DNA from: Kordiimonadaceae bacterium
Lineage (GTDB): Bacteria; Pseudomonadota; Alphaproteobacteria; Sphingomonadales; Emcibacteraceae
NCBI GenBank assembly: GCA_024236295.1
Contig: JACKKT010000002.1
Coordinates: forward strand, 186,001-250,000
DNA: 64,000 nucleotides
Direction of reading: 5' to 3'
Part shown: in pieces, positions 44,109 through 52,950 of the stretch
Position numbering within the stretch: the stretch's first letter is position 1
Layout: the number at the start of each line of letters is the position of its first letter
Notes under the pieces: generated by a model
Databases searched by the model: none
What the model was told of the DNA's origin: nothing
The model's input: the letters and a program-made list of their open reading frames with translations, nothing else
Made by a program: the position numbers and the translations under genes

Positions 44109-46571
44109 ATGAATCTCATAGTCGTCATCGTCAATTACGGGACCGCCAGCCATGTCCTTAAGAATCTGGAAGCACTGGTTCCGGAACTGAGGAAGCTGGG
44201 GGATAACGCCCGCTGCTGGATCGTTGATAATTGCTCGCCCGATGACTCTGTTTCAGTAATTACGAAATCGATTAATAATAAAAACTATTCGGACTGTGTT
44301 GAGCTTATTCCCTTTCCGCTTAATGGCGGTTTTGGTGCCGGTAATAATGTCGCAATCCGCAAAGCGATGACCTTTGATTCCCCGCCTGACTTTTTTTATC
44401 TGCTTAATCCGGATGCAATTGTTCACCCGGGTACCCTTAAAAAACTTGCCACATATTTAAAAAGGAACGAAAATGTCGGGGTAGTCGGTGGACCGCTTTA
44501 TGATACCGATGGCAAACTGGAATGCGGGGCATTTCGCCTGCCGTCCCTGACCAGCACAATTGAGGAAAGTTTAAGTATCGGGATATTCAGCCGCCTCGTG
44601 AATAACCACCGCGTCAGCATTTCACCGCCCCCTGTTGAGCCGTCTGCTGTCGGCTGGATCGGCGGCGCCAGCATGATGGTCAGCCGGGCAGCCCTTGAAA
44701 AAGCCGGGTTCTTTGATGAAGGATATTTTCTTTATTTCGAGGAATTAGACCTCTGCAAACGCATCAATGACTGCGGTCTCGAAGTCCATTATCTGCCGGA
44801 TGCCGGTGTTATCCACGATTCCGGTGCCTCAACCGGCATCCATCAGGCCAATGTAAGGCTTCCTGAATACTGGCATTTTTCAAGAAGCCGCTATTTAAGA
44901 AAGACATTTGGTGAATACGGACTATTATACCATAATATTGCTACGCTTATTGCCGGATCAATCGGCCGGATTTATGGATTTTTACGGCTAAGAAAATCTT
45001 CACGAAGCCATTACTTGCGGGATATCATCAAATATAATTTTGGCAAAAAAAAGCAAAAGCCATTCAAAATAGAAGTGCCCGTAAATAAGGCTGAATTACC
45101 AATCCGTGACAATGCCATAATCGCCCGCCGACCGCATTATAAAAAAGCGGACGACCGCATATATTTTATGGCCTCCCGTAACCCGATCCGGTCTCTCAGC
45201 AAGCAGGAGTTAATGCTTTGGAATGCTCTTGATCAGGAGAAAACATTCGCAGACATTAAAAAACAGTTTGGGGAAGAAATCGTCCCTGCTCTAACAGCCT
45301 TCATTGAAATGGGAATTTGCGATTCTTTTGAACCCCAGGCAGAAGCAGACCGCAAAAAAATACTGATTTTTGAACCCCATTCCGATGATGCGGCCCTAAG
45401 CATAGGTGCCAGCATGTTGCAAATGCGGGATCAGATTGACTTTACACTGGTAACGCTGGGCAGCACCAGCAATTATACCAGCTATTTTTCAGCCACATAC
45501 GGCCCGCTTAATGTGGATGAAGTCACGACCATCCGAAATCGTGAAAATGAAATCTTTATGCGCCATATGAATGGACACTATGTTCCTGCCGATGAAAAGG
45601 AAGCAACCTTAAGATATGAGGATGGTAACTGGAGCCATGAGTTTCTAAAAAAACATCGCATTTCCGTTGCCGCTTTTAACAATCATTTCGGCACAGACAG
45701 CGAGCGCCATAACTGGGAGGAAACCATTTCTGAAATGCTCAGAAAAATACCGGCCGATGAAATCTGGGTTCCCATGGGAGTCGGCACCCACAGCGATCAT
45801 GGCATTACACGTGATGCCTGCCTTGCTGCTCTTAAAGATAATAAAAATTCCGATATTCTGTTTTACCAGGATGTCCCCTATGACGGGGAATTTTGGGAAC
45901 ATAAACTGAAAATCGTCGAAACGCTGGAACATAATGGTGCCGTGCTTGAACATATCCCCGTTGAAATTTCATCCGAGCTTCCCGATAAACTCAGATTATT
46001 AAATATTTATGGCTCGCAATTTAAACTGAAGGCCATTTTACAAAATGTGCTCAGAAGCGCAAAACCGAAATATGCCAAGGGGTTTTATGAACATTTCTGG
46101 AAAATTCATAAATTTCCGAAAAACTTAACACCCGCACCGCTTTTTTGCGACAGTGCCTATGTGGAAATGATCCGCACCAAAACTCAAAAATGGTTCAGTC
46201 GAAACAAACAGGCCAAAAAAATAAGACTTTTGCTACTGATGCCGTCCGGACAATGGAAAACACATATTGACTATCTGATAGACCAATTTCCGGAGGCTGA
46301 TTTTGAAGTGGTCTGTTCCCCAAGCTCGGAAGCGGAACTTTCCCGTTATCAAAAACCGCGAATTTCATATTCTGTGCTTGATGCCGGGGGCAAAGCATGG
46401 GGAAAACTGATGTTCAAATTAATGGTTTCGCCCGGAAAACCTACGTTATTTATTGCCGGGGATAAGCGGTATGACATTGCCAAGAAAATTGCGCGCCTTT
46501 GGTTACAACATGACACTATGGTCAGCCGCACTCTGGAAGCATTGATCCTGGCGGAAAAATCCGAAGAGTAA
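44109..46571 (+). CDS. Glycosyltransferase/PIG-L deacetylase fusion protein
   Basis: The 820-residue protein joins at least three domains. Residues 1-300 are a GT-A glycosyltransferase family 2 (rhamnosyltransferase-like): VIVNYGTASHVLKNLEALVPE, WIVDNCSPDDS, FYLLNPDAIVHPG and EGYFLYFEELDLCKRIND. Residues ~350-410 form a small helical segment (SKQELMLWNALDQEKTFADIKKQF) like PqqD. Residues ~415-650 are a PIG-L zinc deacetylase, with PHSDDAALSIGA (from about 421) and HSDHGIT (about 560). The last ~150 residues look like a Rossmann-type domain of unknown family. It probably glycosylates then deacetylates a sugar, or the reverse, on a cell-surface polysaccharide or lipid. No signal peptide or helix is seen. 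Confidence 0.78.
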   Translation: MNLIVVIVNYGTASHVLKNLEALVPELRKLGDNARCWIVDNCSPDDSVSVITKSINNKNYSDCVELIPFPLNGGFGAGNNVAIRKAMTFDSPPDFFYLLNPDAIVHPGTLKKLATYLKRNENVGVVGGPLYDTDGKLECGAFRLPSLTSTIEESLSIGIFSRLVNNHRVSISPPPVEPSAVGWIGGASMMVSRAALEKAGFFDEGYFLYFEELDLCKRINDCGLEVHYLPDAGVIHDSGASTGIHQANVRLPEYWHFSRSRYLRKTFGEYGLLYHNIATLIAGSIGRIYGFLRLRKSSRSHYLRDIIKYNFGKKKQKPFKIEVPVNKAELPIRDNAIIARRPHYKKADDRIYFMASRNPIRSLSKQELMLWNALDQEKTFADIKKQFGEEIVPALTAFIEMGICDSFEPQAEADRKKILIFEPHSDDAALSIGASMLQMRDQIDFTLVTLGSTSNYTSYFSATYGPLNVDEVTTIRNRENEIFMRHMNGHYVPADEKEATLRYEDGNWSHEFLKKHRISVAAFNNHFGTDSERHNWEETISEMLRKIPADEIWVPMGVGTHSDHGITRDACLAALKDNKNSDILFYQDVPYDGEFWEHKLKIVETLEHNGAVLEHIPVEISSELPDKLRLLNIYGSQFKLKAILQNVLRSAKPKYAKGFYEHFWKIHKFPKNLTPAPLFCDSAYVEMIRTKTQKWFSRNKQAKKIRLLLLMPSGQWKTHIDYLIDQFPEADFEVVCSPSSEAELSRYQKPRISYSVLDAGGKAWGKLMFKLMVSPGKPTLFIAGDKRYDIAKKIARLWLQHDTMVSRTLEALILAEKSEE

Positions 46572-46574
46572 GGG

Positions 46575-48074
46575 CTAATTACTCTCCATCACTTTAAGAA
46601 TACCACCCCTATATTCATCAGCACTGATACCTTTTAGCGTCTGACTTTTTCGACCATCAGCCGTTAAATAGGTCACATCAACTGTCACCTTATTTACACC
46701 GCCAAGGCCAAAATGTACCGGCATGTTGCTATGACTGTTATAGCCGTCCCCCGTCGACACCAGCCGCGTTGCCAGCAATTTACCGTCCATATCATAGAGC
46801 CGGACTTCCGCCCCTGCTCTTGACGGTCTGCCTGAACTATCCAGCACTTCAACCTGTAATGACCGATGACTATCGTCATTGGGTAGCATATTTCTAAGAA
46901 GCGGATGACGCCCTTTAACATTATAGCCTTCTGTCAGGGAGATATCGAGATCCCCGTCCCTATCAAAATCCGCCCATTGAATGCCGTGGTCCGCCCCATT
47001 CAGCGGTGATGATGAAATATCAATTTCTGTGAACGCGCCACCATTATTATGAAACAATCTGTCTACAGGTTTTCTGTTATCGGCTGGGCCTGTATATCCG
47101 GTTGCATAAAGATCAATATTTCCATCATTGTCATAATCGCCCCAGCTCGCGCCAACCAGATGATCATTACCGGATATACCCAGGCTTTCGCTTACTTCCC
47201 TGAAACCGCCGGCACCATCATTTTCATATAGGTAATTGCGACCGTAGTTGGCAACAAACAGGTCAAAATCACCGTCATTGTCATAATCGCCAACCGTGCA
47301 GTCAACACCACCTTCATCAGTTGTTCTTTTCTCCCCTTCCATCCCCAGCATCGGGGCCACATCAACAAATGTACCCCCCATATTCTTATAAAGCGCATCT
47401 GTCGTCCCGCTTTGATTGGCAAGGAACAAATCCAAAAGCCCGTCGCCGTTATAATCAAACCAGCAGGCCCCAACCGTTGGCCGCCCGTCATCAAGCCCTG
47501 TTTTTTCGCTTATATCCGTAAAGCGGCCATTTTCATTTTTAAATAGGTGATTTTTCCCGACCCTGTCGGCCACAAACAAATCAACCGTGCCGTCATTATC
47601 AAAATCAATCCAGCTGATCTGACGGGTGCTGACCTTGGGAACGTCAACACCAAGCGCGACGCCGACCTCTGTAAAGCTTTTTGCCCCGTTGCTTCGATAA
47701 AGTTCGTTGCCGTTCTGATTGCTGCCGACATAAAGGTCCAGAAAGCCGTCCTCGTTAAAATCCCCCCAGGCGATCGAGCGGGTTTCCTTTCCTCCCTGCG
47801 GCAGGCCCATTTCCGGCCCAATATTGATGAACTGACCATTATCATTTCGGTAAAGTCTGATGTCCCCGGTCTTAAAGGAAACCGACAGATCAAGGTCCCC
47901 GTCATTATCAAAATCACCCCATGCGTTTGACAAGGCCATATTATGGGAAAAAACATCCGGCTGAACCGGCTCGAACTTTGGCACAACCGTTTGGGCGTTA
48001 ACTTCCATCTCCGCCGATAATAAAACACCGATCCCTATAATGACCGAATATCTTCCAATCCCACTCTTCGCCAT
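46575..48074 (-). CDS. Secreted FG-GAP/CRTAC1-like repeat protein
   Basis: The 499-residue protein has a signal peptide (SAEMEVNAQ) and about seven FG-GAP/VCBS repeats with calcium-binding loops of the form DxDNDGDxD (AWGDFDNDGDLDLSV, WIDFDNDGTVDLFV, CWFDYNGDGLLDLFL, VGDYDNDGDFDLFV, WGDYDNDGNIDLYA). They build an integrin-like propeller. The C-terminus is an ASPIC/UnbV domain (HRSLQVEVLDSSGRPSRAGAEVRLYD). Such proteins are exported and may be on the cell surface; a polysaccharide or adhesion role is likely but not shown. It converges with the fusion glycosyltransferase gene. Confidence 0.85.
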   Translation of the reverse strand: MAKSGIGRYSVIIGIGVLLSAEMEVNAQTVVPKFEPVQPDVFSHNMALSNAWGDFDNDGDLDLSVSFKTGDIRLYRNDNGQFINIGPEMGLPQGGKETRSIAWGDFNEDGFLDLYVGSNQNGNELYRSNGAKSFTEVGVALGVDVPKVSTRQISWIDFDNDGTVDLFVADRVGKNHLFKNENGRFTDISEKTGLDDGRPTVGACWFDYNGDGLLDLFLANQSGTTDALYKNMGGTFVDVAPMLGMEGEKRTTDEGGVDCTVGDYDNDGDFDLFVANYGRNYLYENDGAGGFREVSESLGISGNDHLVGASWGDYDNDGNIDLYATGYTGPADNRKPVDRLFHNNGGAFTEIDISSSPLNGADHGIQWADFDRDGDLDISLTEGYNVKGRHPLLRNMLPNDDSHRSLQVEVLDSSGRPSRAGAEVRLYDMDGKLLATRLVSTGDGYNSHSNMPVHFGLGGVNKVTVDVTYLTADGRKSQTLKGISADEYRGGILKVMESN

Positions 48075-48087
48075 ACTAATCCCCTTT

Positions 48088-49281
48088 TTATTTCAATTTT
48101 TCCGCCTTCTGCTTAGTAAAGCGTACTATTCTGTCCGCTGCTTCTTCAAGCCGGGCTTCATCACATAAAAAACCGATCCTGACTGTTTTATCCGCGGATT
48201 TGCCGAAGCCAAAGCCCGGAACCACAGCGACCTTTTCTTCCTCTAACAACTGTTCGGCAAACTGTTTCCCGTCCAGTCCGGTTGCCGAAATATCGACAAA
48301 AACAAACATGCCACCGCGCGGAATGGCAAATTCCAGATAGTTGCTTTTTCGCAGTCCACTGCAAAGAACATCGCGCCGCACTTTAAACATGTGTTTAAAT
48401 TCCTCGACTTTGTCTTTTTCCTGTAACGCGACAATAGCCGCCCTTTGCACAAACTGGTTTATGCCGAAATGAAGAGCCTGGGCCAGGTCGGTCATCGCCT
48501 TGATAAAATGACGCGGGCCGATCGCCCATCCAATTCGCCAGCCAGTCATGGCATGCGATTTTGAAAGACTGTTTATCACAATCATCGAATCCCGATACGG
48601 CTTCATTTTATAGGGGGAATTATGTTCCCCATCAAAACAGAGTGACCAGTAAACCTCATCAGAGATCAGCCAGATTGACCGGTCATGACAATATTTTGCG
48701 AGTTCGTTAAGCTTGTCCTGATCAAAAACAGCGCCGGAAGGGTTACCCGGCGTATTGACTAAAATGGCTTTGGTCTTGCTGCTCACGGCATTTTTTATTT
48801 TTTCAAGATCAAGGGCATAACCGTCATGTTTATCCAGTACAACAGTCACCATTTTACCGCCACCGGCGGTAACCACCGCCGGGTACGGTGCATAGGATGG
48901 TTCAAGCACGATAATTTCATCGTCTGCTTCAATCAGGCAAAGGAATGTGGCAAATAATGCCCCCTGTGCACCGTTTGAAATCACCACATCTTCGGCTGCC
49001 ACGCCACCATGATAAAGCCCATTGGCATGTTCGGCAATTGCCTGACGCAGATTATATTCGCCTGATAACGGCGTATAATGGGTTTTGTTGCTGTGGATAG
49101 CATCAACCACAGCTTCTTTTATCGCGTCCGGCGTATCAAGGTCAGGGTCGCCAATACCCAGATGGATAATATTCTTGTCCCCGGCAAGAATGCGTTTTGA
49201 TGCGATATCCCCGACTTCCCATGCCCCTGCTGGCGGCCCCGATATGCGCTTGGTCAGGCTTGATAATTTTAATTCACTCAT
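48088..49281 (-). CDS. Class I/II PLP aminotransferase
   Basis: The 397-residue protein is an aspartate-aminotransferase-like (fold type I) enzyme. It has the PLP lysine in SLSKSHAMTGWRIGW, VNTPGNPSGAVFD, and a final arginine region in GKSADKTVRIGFLCDE. The substrate arginine fits a 2-oxoacid carboxylate. Subgroup aspartate/prephenate or methionine-type aminotransferase cannot be told. Cytoplasmic. It lies just 13 bases beyond the FG-GAP gene on the same strand, but that seems unrelated. Confidence 0.85.
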   Translation of the reverse strand: MSELKLSSLTKRISGPPAGAWEVGDIASKRILAGDKNIIHLGIGDPDLDTPDAIKEAVVDAIHSNKTHYTPLSGEYNLRQAIAEHANGLYHGGVAAEDVVISNGAQGALFATFLCLIEADDEIIVLEPSYAPYPAVVTAGGGKMVTVVLDKHDGYALDLEKIKNAVSSKTKAILVNTPGNPSGAVFDQDKLNELAKYCHDRSIWLISDEVYWSLCFDGEHNSPYKMKPYRDSMIVINSLSKSHAMTGWRIGWAIGPRHFIKAMTDLAQALHFGINQFVQRAAIVALQEKDKVEEFKHMFKVRRDVLCSGLRKSNYLEFAIPRGGMFVFVDISATGLDGKQFAEQLLEEEKVAVVPGFGFGKSADKTVRIGFLCDEARLEEAADRIVRFTKQKAEKLK

Positions 49282-49331
49282 ACTGTCCTCTTAATATTTG
49301 GAAAAGAGCTTTTCACCAATGATCCTATTAG

Positions 49332-50189
49332 TCAAGGTGCTTTGTCCAGTTCACAGTTGCCATGTATCCAGCATCCACCATTCATTTCATCTTGATCAAA
49401 GCTAATGATAATTTCAGATGCCCGGCCCATGGCTTCACCCTGCCTTATAAATACTATGTCCAATCTTGTAACCAGTCCCCATTCCAGCAGACCAAAGGAC
49501 AGCGCCGATGCGGCGATCCCTGTTGCCGCATCTTCAGGATATCCGGATGAGCGGGGAAATTGGCGGGCATGAAATATAGTTTCACTCTCCCCCACAGCAA
49601 AAGGATAAAGCCCGGTGGAGCCGATCAGTTCACATACCTCTTTCATTTTACTAAAGTCCGGGCATAGTTCATTTAATTGTCTAACGCTCTTTAATGGAAT
49701 AAGCGTTTTAACCCGGCTGGTACATGAATTTAATATATCCGGCTTTGCTAACTCATCTTGATTTAGCCCAAGTATTTTCAGAACCTGATCTGCATTTTCA
49801 TTGCACAGCCTTTTAATATCTGCCTTTGGCTGGGTAATGGAAATAGCCCCGTCTTCAGGGACATGGGCCGTGACAATGCCGCTTAATGTATCAATCAGGA
49901 CATTTGTTTTATTTATTTTTCCATTTTTGCGAAGCAGCCACAATGCCCCGATTGTGGCATGACCGCACATTTCCATTTCATGTTCAGGCACAAAATAACG
50001 AAACTGGTAATCCGCCCGGCTTAGTGGGTCTGCTGGCACCACAAAACCGCTTTCAAGGCCATATTTCCCGGCAATTGTCTTCATTTCATCATCGGTTAAA
50101 CCCGCCGCATTTAAAACTGTAGGTGCCGGATTCCCTCCTTCTTTGGAATTTGGAAAAACCCTAACTATTTCCACTTCTGCTTTATTCAC
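49332..50189 (-). CDS. PhzF-family isomerase-like protein
   Basis: The 285-residue PhzF-fold protein starts at GTG. Two structurally related halves are visible: EVEIVRVFPNSKEGGNPAPTVLNAAGLT near the start and the MEMCGHATIGALWLL segment; the second half has SSGYPEDAATGIAASALSFGLLEWG. PhzF enzymes isomerise cyclohexadiene acids or act as epimerases; many members in the genome have no known substrate. The open frame reaches 50360, but the preceding residues have no family likeness and GGAAGG lies ten bases before the GTG. Confidence 0.82.
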   Translation of the reverse strand: MNKAEVEIVRVFPNSKEGGNPAPTVLNAAGLTDDEMKTIAGKYGLESGFVVPADPLSRADYQFRYFVPEHEMEMCGHATIGALWLLRKNGKINKTNVLIDTLSGIVTAHVPEDGAISITQPKADIKRLCNENADQVLKILGLNQDELAKPDILNSCTSRVKTLIPLKSVRQLNELCPDFSKMKEVCELIGSTGLYPFAVGESETIFHARQFPRSSGYPEDAATGIAASALSFGLLEWGLVTRLDIVFIRQGEAMGRASEIIISFDQDEMNGGCWIHGNCELDKAP

Positions 50190-50373
50190 TTTAATAAAAC
50201 CTTCCAATTTCAAAAAATTAATTGGCCCTTTATAGCAGCATTTAGGTCCATTTTCTTTCTGTAAATATAGTACAAGCTGAAACATTTCATAAAAACGGAA
50301 CAATATCGCAATATGGCTGTAACAAAAAACATTCATTTTCCTTTCAGTGTTGATCTGCAAAAAGGAACCTCAG

Positions 50374-51189
50374 ATGAAGCCACTTCAGTTTAACAACCTT
50401 GAAGTACGACTTGCCAAAACAGAACACGAAATTGATGCCGCTCAGGCTCTAAGATACCGGATATTTTACGAAGAAATGGGTGCAATACCGACAACTCGCT
50501 GTCGTGCTTTAAAACGCGATATTGATACTTATGATAATGTTTGTGACCACCTGCTGGTCATTGACCTTGAAAAAAGCAAATCTGACTCCCCTTATGTTGT
50601 TGGTACTTACCGGCTATTACGCGGTAATATTGCCAAGGCTACAACTGGGTTTTATACCGAAAATGAATTTAACCTTGACCACCTTATATACGCCCCTGAG
50701 GAAATTCTTGAACTGGGGCGCTCATGTATTGATGGCCAGTATCGCCGCCGTGGCGCCATGCAGCTTCTCTGGCGGGGGATCAGTGATTATCTAAGTCTTT
50801 ATAATATCAAAATAATGCTGGGCTACGGCAGCATCCACGGCACGGATATTTCTGAAGCTGAAAAGGTTCTTTCCTATCTTCATCATTATCATCTTGCGCC
50901 AAAATCCATACGTCCCCAAGCGCTTGGAGAGCATTTTATTTCCATGAATATTTTAAAGCGCAGTTAGCTTGATACCGCTAAAGCTGAAGCGGAACTTCCT
51001 CCGCTTTTAAAAGGCTATCTGCGTGTTGGCGGTTATGTTGGCGAAGGTGCCGTAATCGACAGACAGTTTAATACAATTGATGTATGCATTGTCGTTGAAA
51101 CCGAGAATATTACCGGCAAATACAAAAATCATTTTAGCCGTGAACATAAAACGGAAGCAAAACCAGTCGCAACAATGCTGGCCGAATAA
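50374..51189 (+). pseudogene. olsB: olsB-like ornithine acyltransferase, split by an in-frame amber codon
   Basis: The first 198 codons encode a GNAT-fold OlsB (ornithine:acyl-ACP N-acyltransferase, formerly hemolysin-like), with DAAQALRYRIFYEEMGA and EELGRSCI-type EILELGRSCIDGQYRRR. TAG at 50965-50967 then stops the frame. The same frame resumes without shift: LDTAKAEAELPPLLKGYLRVGG and GEGAVIDRQFNTIDVCIVVE, the conserved OlsB C-terminus, ending in TAA at 51187-51189. The protein would lose its last 74 residues without readthrough. The start has AAGGA eight bases upstream. OlsB makes lyso-ornithine lipid in the inner membrane. Confidence 0.85.
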
Positions 51190-51190
51190 T

Positions 51191-51999
51191 ATGCAACATT
51201 CCGCACTCAGGGCCAGCGTTAAGCTGACGATTATTTTAACATCGACGATTGCCCTGCTTCCATTATATCTTCTGACTTACGGTTTCGGGACAAAATTCAG
51301 ACGGGCTTTTTCCCTGCCATTTTTAAAGTTTGTTTAACTTGCGCCGGACTGGATTTAAAAATTAGCGGTCATGCCGCAACTAAGGACGCAAATTTCTATA
51401 TATCGAACCATGTGTCCTATCTTGATATCCCTATTCTCGCCTCGTTAAAGCATGGTCTTTTTGTTGCAAAAACCGATGTTGCCTCCTGGCCGCTTATCGG
51501 CTTTCTGGCAAAGGTTACCCACACCCATTTTGTCAGTAGAAAAGCGACTGATACATTACGAGAAAGAAAAAACATTTCCAGCAGTCTCGAAAATGGGGAT
51601 GCCATTTTTCTCTTCCCCGAAGGAAGCAGCAGCAATGGTCGGGACATCCTGCCCTTTAAATCAGGATTGCTATCAACCGCCCTGCTCCCTCTTAAATCTA
51701 CCGATATTATCATTCAGTCGATATCAATCACCTACGGGCCGGATATTTCACAGCATGAGCGCGACTTATACGCCTGGTACGGGGATATGGACCTCTGTCC
51801 GCATATCTGGCAGCTTCTGGGCAGAAAAGAAAAAATTGAAGTTATTGTTAATTTCCACAAGCCCCGTTGTCCGTCAACTTTTAAAGACCGGAAAGATCTT
51901 ACAAAATGGGCGGAAAAAGAAATAGGCTCAGGACTGGAAGAGGCGTTTATATCGCCTCTTAAAGAAATTAATTTACTGCCTGCAGGAAATCAGTTTTGA
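51191..51999 (+). pseudogene. olsA: olsA-like acyltransferase, frameshifted
   Basis: A PlsC-type 1-acyltransferase (OlsA) that completes ornithine lipid synthesis. The first part, from ATG at 51191, is in one frame with a membrane helix (ILTSTIALLPLYLLTYG) up to a run of five Ts at 51307-51311. The remainder, ISGHAATKDANFYISNHVSYLDIP with the NHxxxxD catalytic motif and FLFPEGSSSNGRDILPFK, is in the next frame. One added T in the run would join them into one protein of normal length. Part of the end overlaps 32 bases with the convergent SGNH gene. It follows olsB by one base. Confidence 0.82.
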
Positions 52000-52942
52000 T
52001 TGTTCTGGTCACTTCCTCGGCCCCTAGATATACGTGATTATGATCACCGAAGTTTTTAGAATCCATGGCATATAAACTATTAAGAATTTTCAGATCATAA
52101 TTATCTGACAGGGATTTCATATATTGCTCAAATTCACGCTTATAATCGGGTGAAAGTGCTTCAAAAGATTCAGTGTTTATCGGATTATTGAACCAGAATA
52201 CCTGAATATTATTTTCGCTGGCTTCTTCCAGGGTTTTTTCAATATAATATCTTACGACTTTGGAAGGGATAAATTCGTCAAATCCATTTTCTGACGAAAG
52301 CTCCGTTGATCCCGGTTCTACCGCAGCGAAACGATGGCCTTTCGATTTCAGGAGCTTATCCCAGGCCACATGATTTCTCTGCCATCTTCTTTCAAGTAAG
52401 CCGTTTATCAGATCCTGAATATACATGCCCGTATATATTTTATAATCATAATATTTTACCGGCCCGATGATGGAGTTATCATCCAGTTTTTCGGCGTTTT
52501 CGGCAATTTCTTCATATTGTTCATCTTCAAGAAAGCCGAATTTAACCGTATTGGCTTCATAGAAATATGGCCCCGTCAATATTGGTGGTGAATATCCCAT
52601 CAAAATATAGTCCGGCTTTTCGTGATATTTCAGATAATTTTTAATCGTATAATATCCGGTGATCGGCGACGCACCACCTAGTGAAAAATTGATCGAATTT
52701 AAATTTTCGTCGTCAAAAATTTCCGGCATAAAGGATGACTGGGTGCGGGAATCACCAATGGCAATAAAATTATAGGGTTTATCATTAACGTCCCTTATTT
52801 TTTCATAAACATAAAGATAGGACGGATATTCGAAATTCAAATATAACATTTTGAAATTTATAATAAAATACGAATAAACGGCAAATAGGCTGACCGTAAA
52901 GATCATGACATAAAGCGTGAATTTTTTATATGTAAATGTCAT
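51968..52942 (-). CDS. SGNH-like protein paired with an MBOAT acyltransferase
   Basis: The 324-residue protein has one N-terminal membrane helix (LYVMIFTVSLFAVYSYFII) and an extracytoplasmic part with an SGNH-hydrolase-like block I, FIAIGDSRTQSSFMP, and a late FGDHNHVYLGA. The order is like DltD/AlgJ/AlgX-type partners of AlgI-like MBOATs. The Asp-His pair at the end with the Ser in the GDS motif gives a plausible triad. The gene lies eight bases after the MBOAT gene. It would move or remove O-acyl groups on an exported polymer or lipid. Confidence 0.75.
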   Translation of the reverse strand: MTFTYKKFTLYVMIFTVSLFAVYSYFIINFKMLYLNFEYPSYLYVYEKIRDVNDKPYNFIAIGDSRTQSSFMPEIFDDENLNSINFSLGGASPITGYYTIKNYLKYHEKPDYILMGYSPPILTGPYFYEANTVKFGFLEDEQYEEIAENAEKLDDNSIIGPVKYYDYKIYTGMYIQDLINGLLERRWQRNHVAWDKLLKSKGHRFAAVEPGSTELSSENGFDEFIPSKVVRYYIEKTLEEASENNIQVFWFNNPINTESFEALSPDYKREFEQYMKSLSDNYDLKILNSLYAMDSKNFGDHNHVYLGAEEVTRTIKTDFLQAVN

Positions 52943-52950
52943 CAGCCGTC

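Noticed and set aside
50965..50967. TAG in olsB read as pyrrolysine or as a normal end
   Set aside because: The conserved C-terminus continues in the same frame, so it is not a normal end; no pyl genes are seen in the window and this group is not known to use pyrrolysine.
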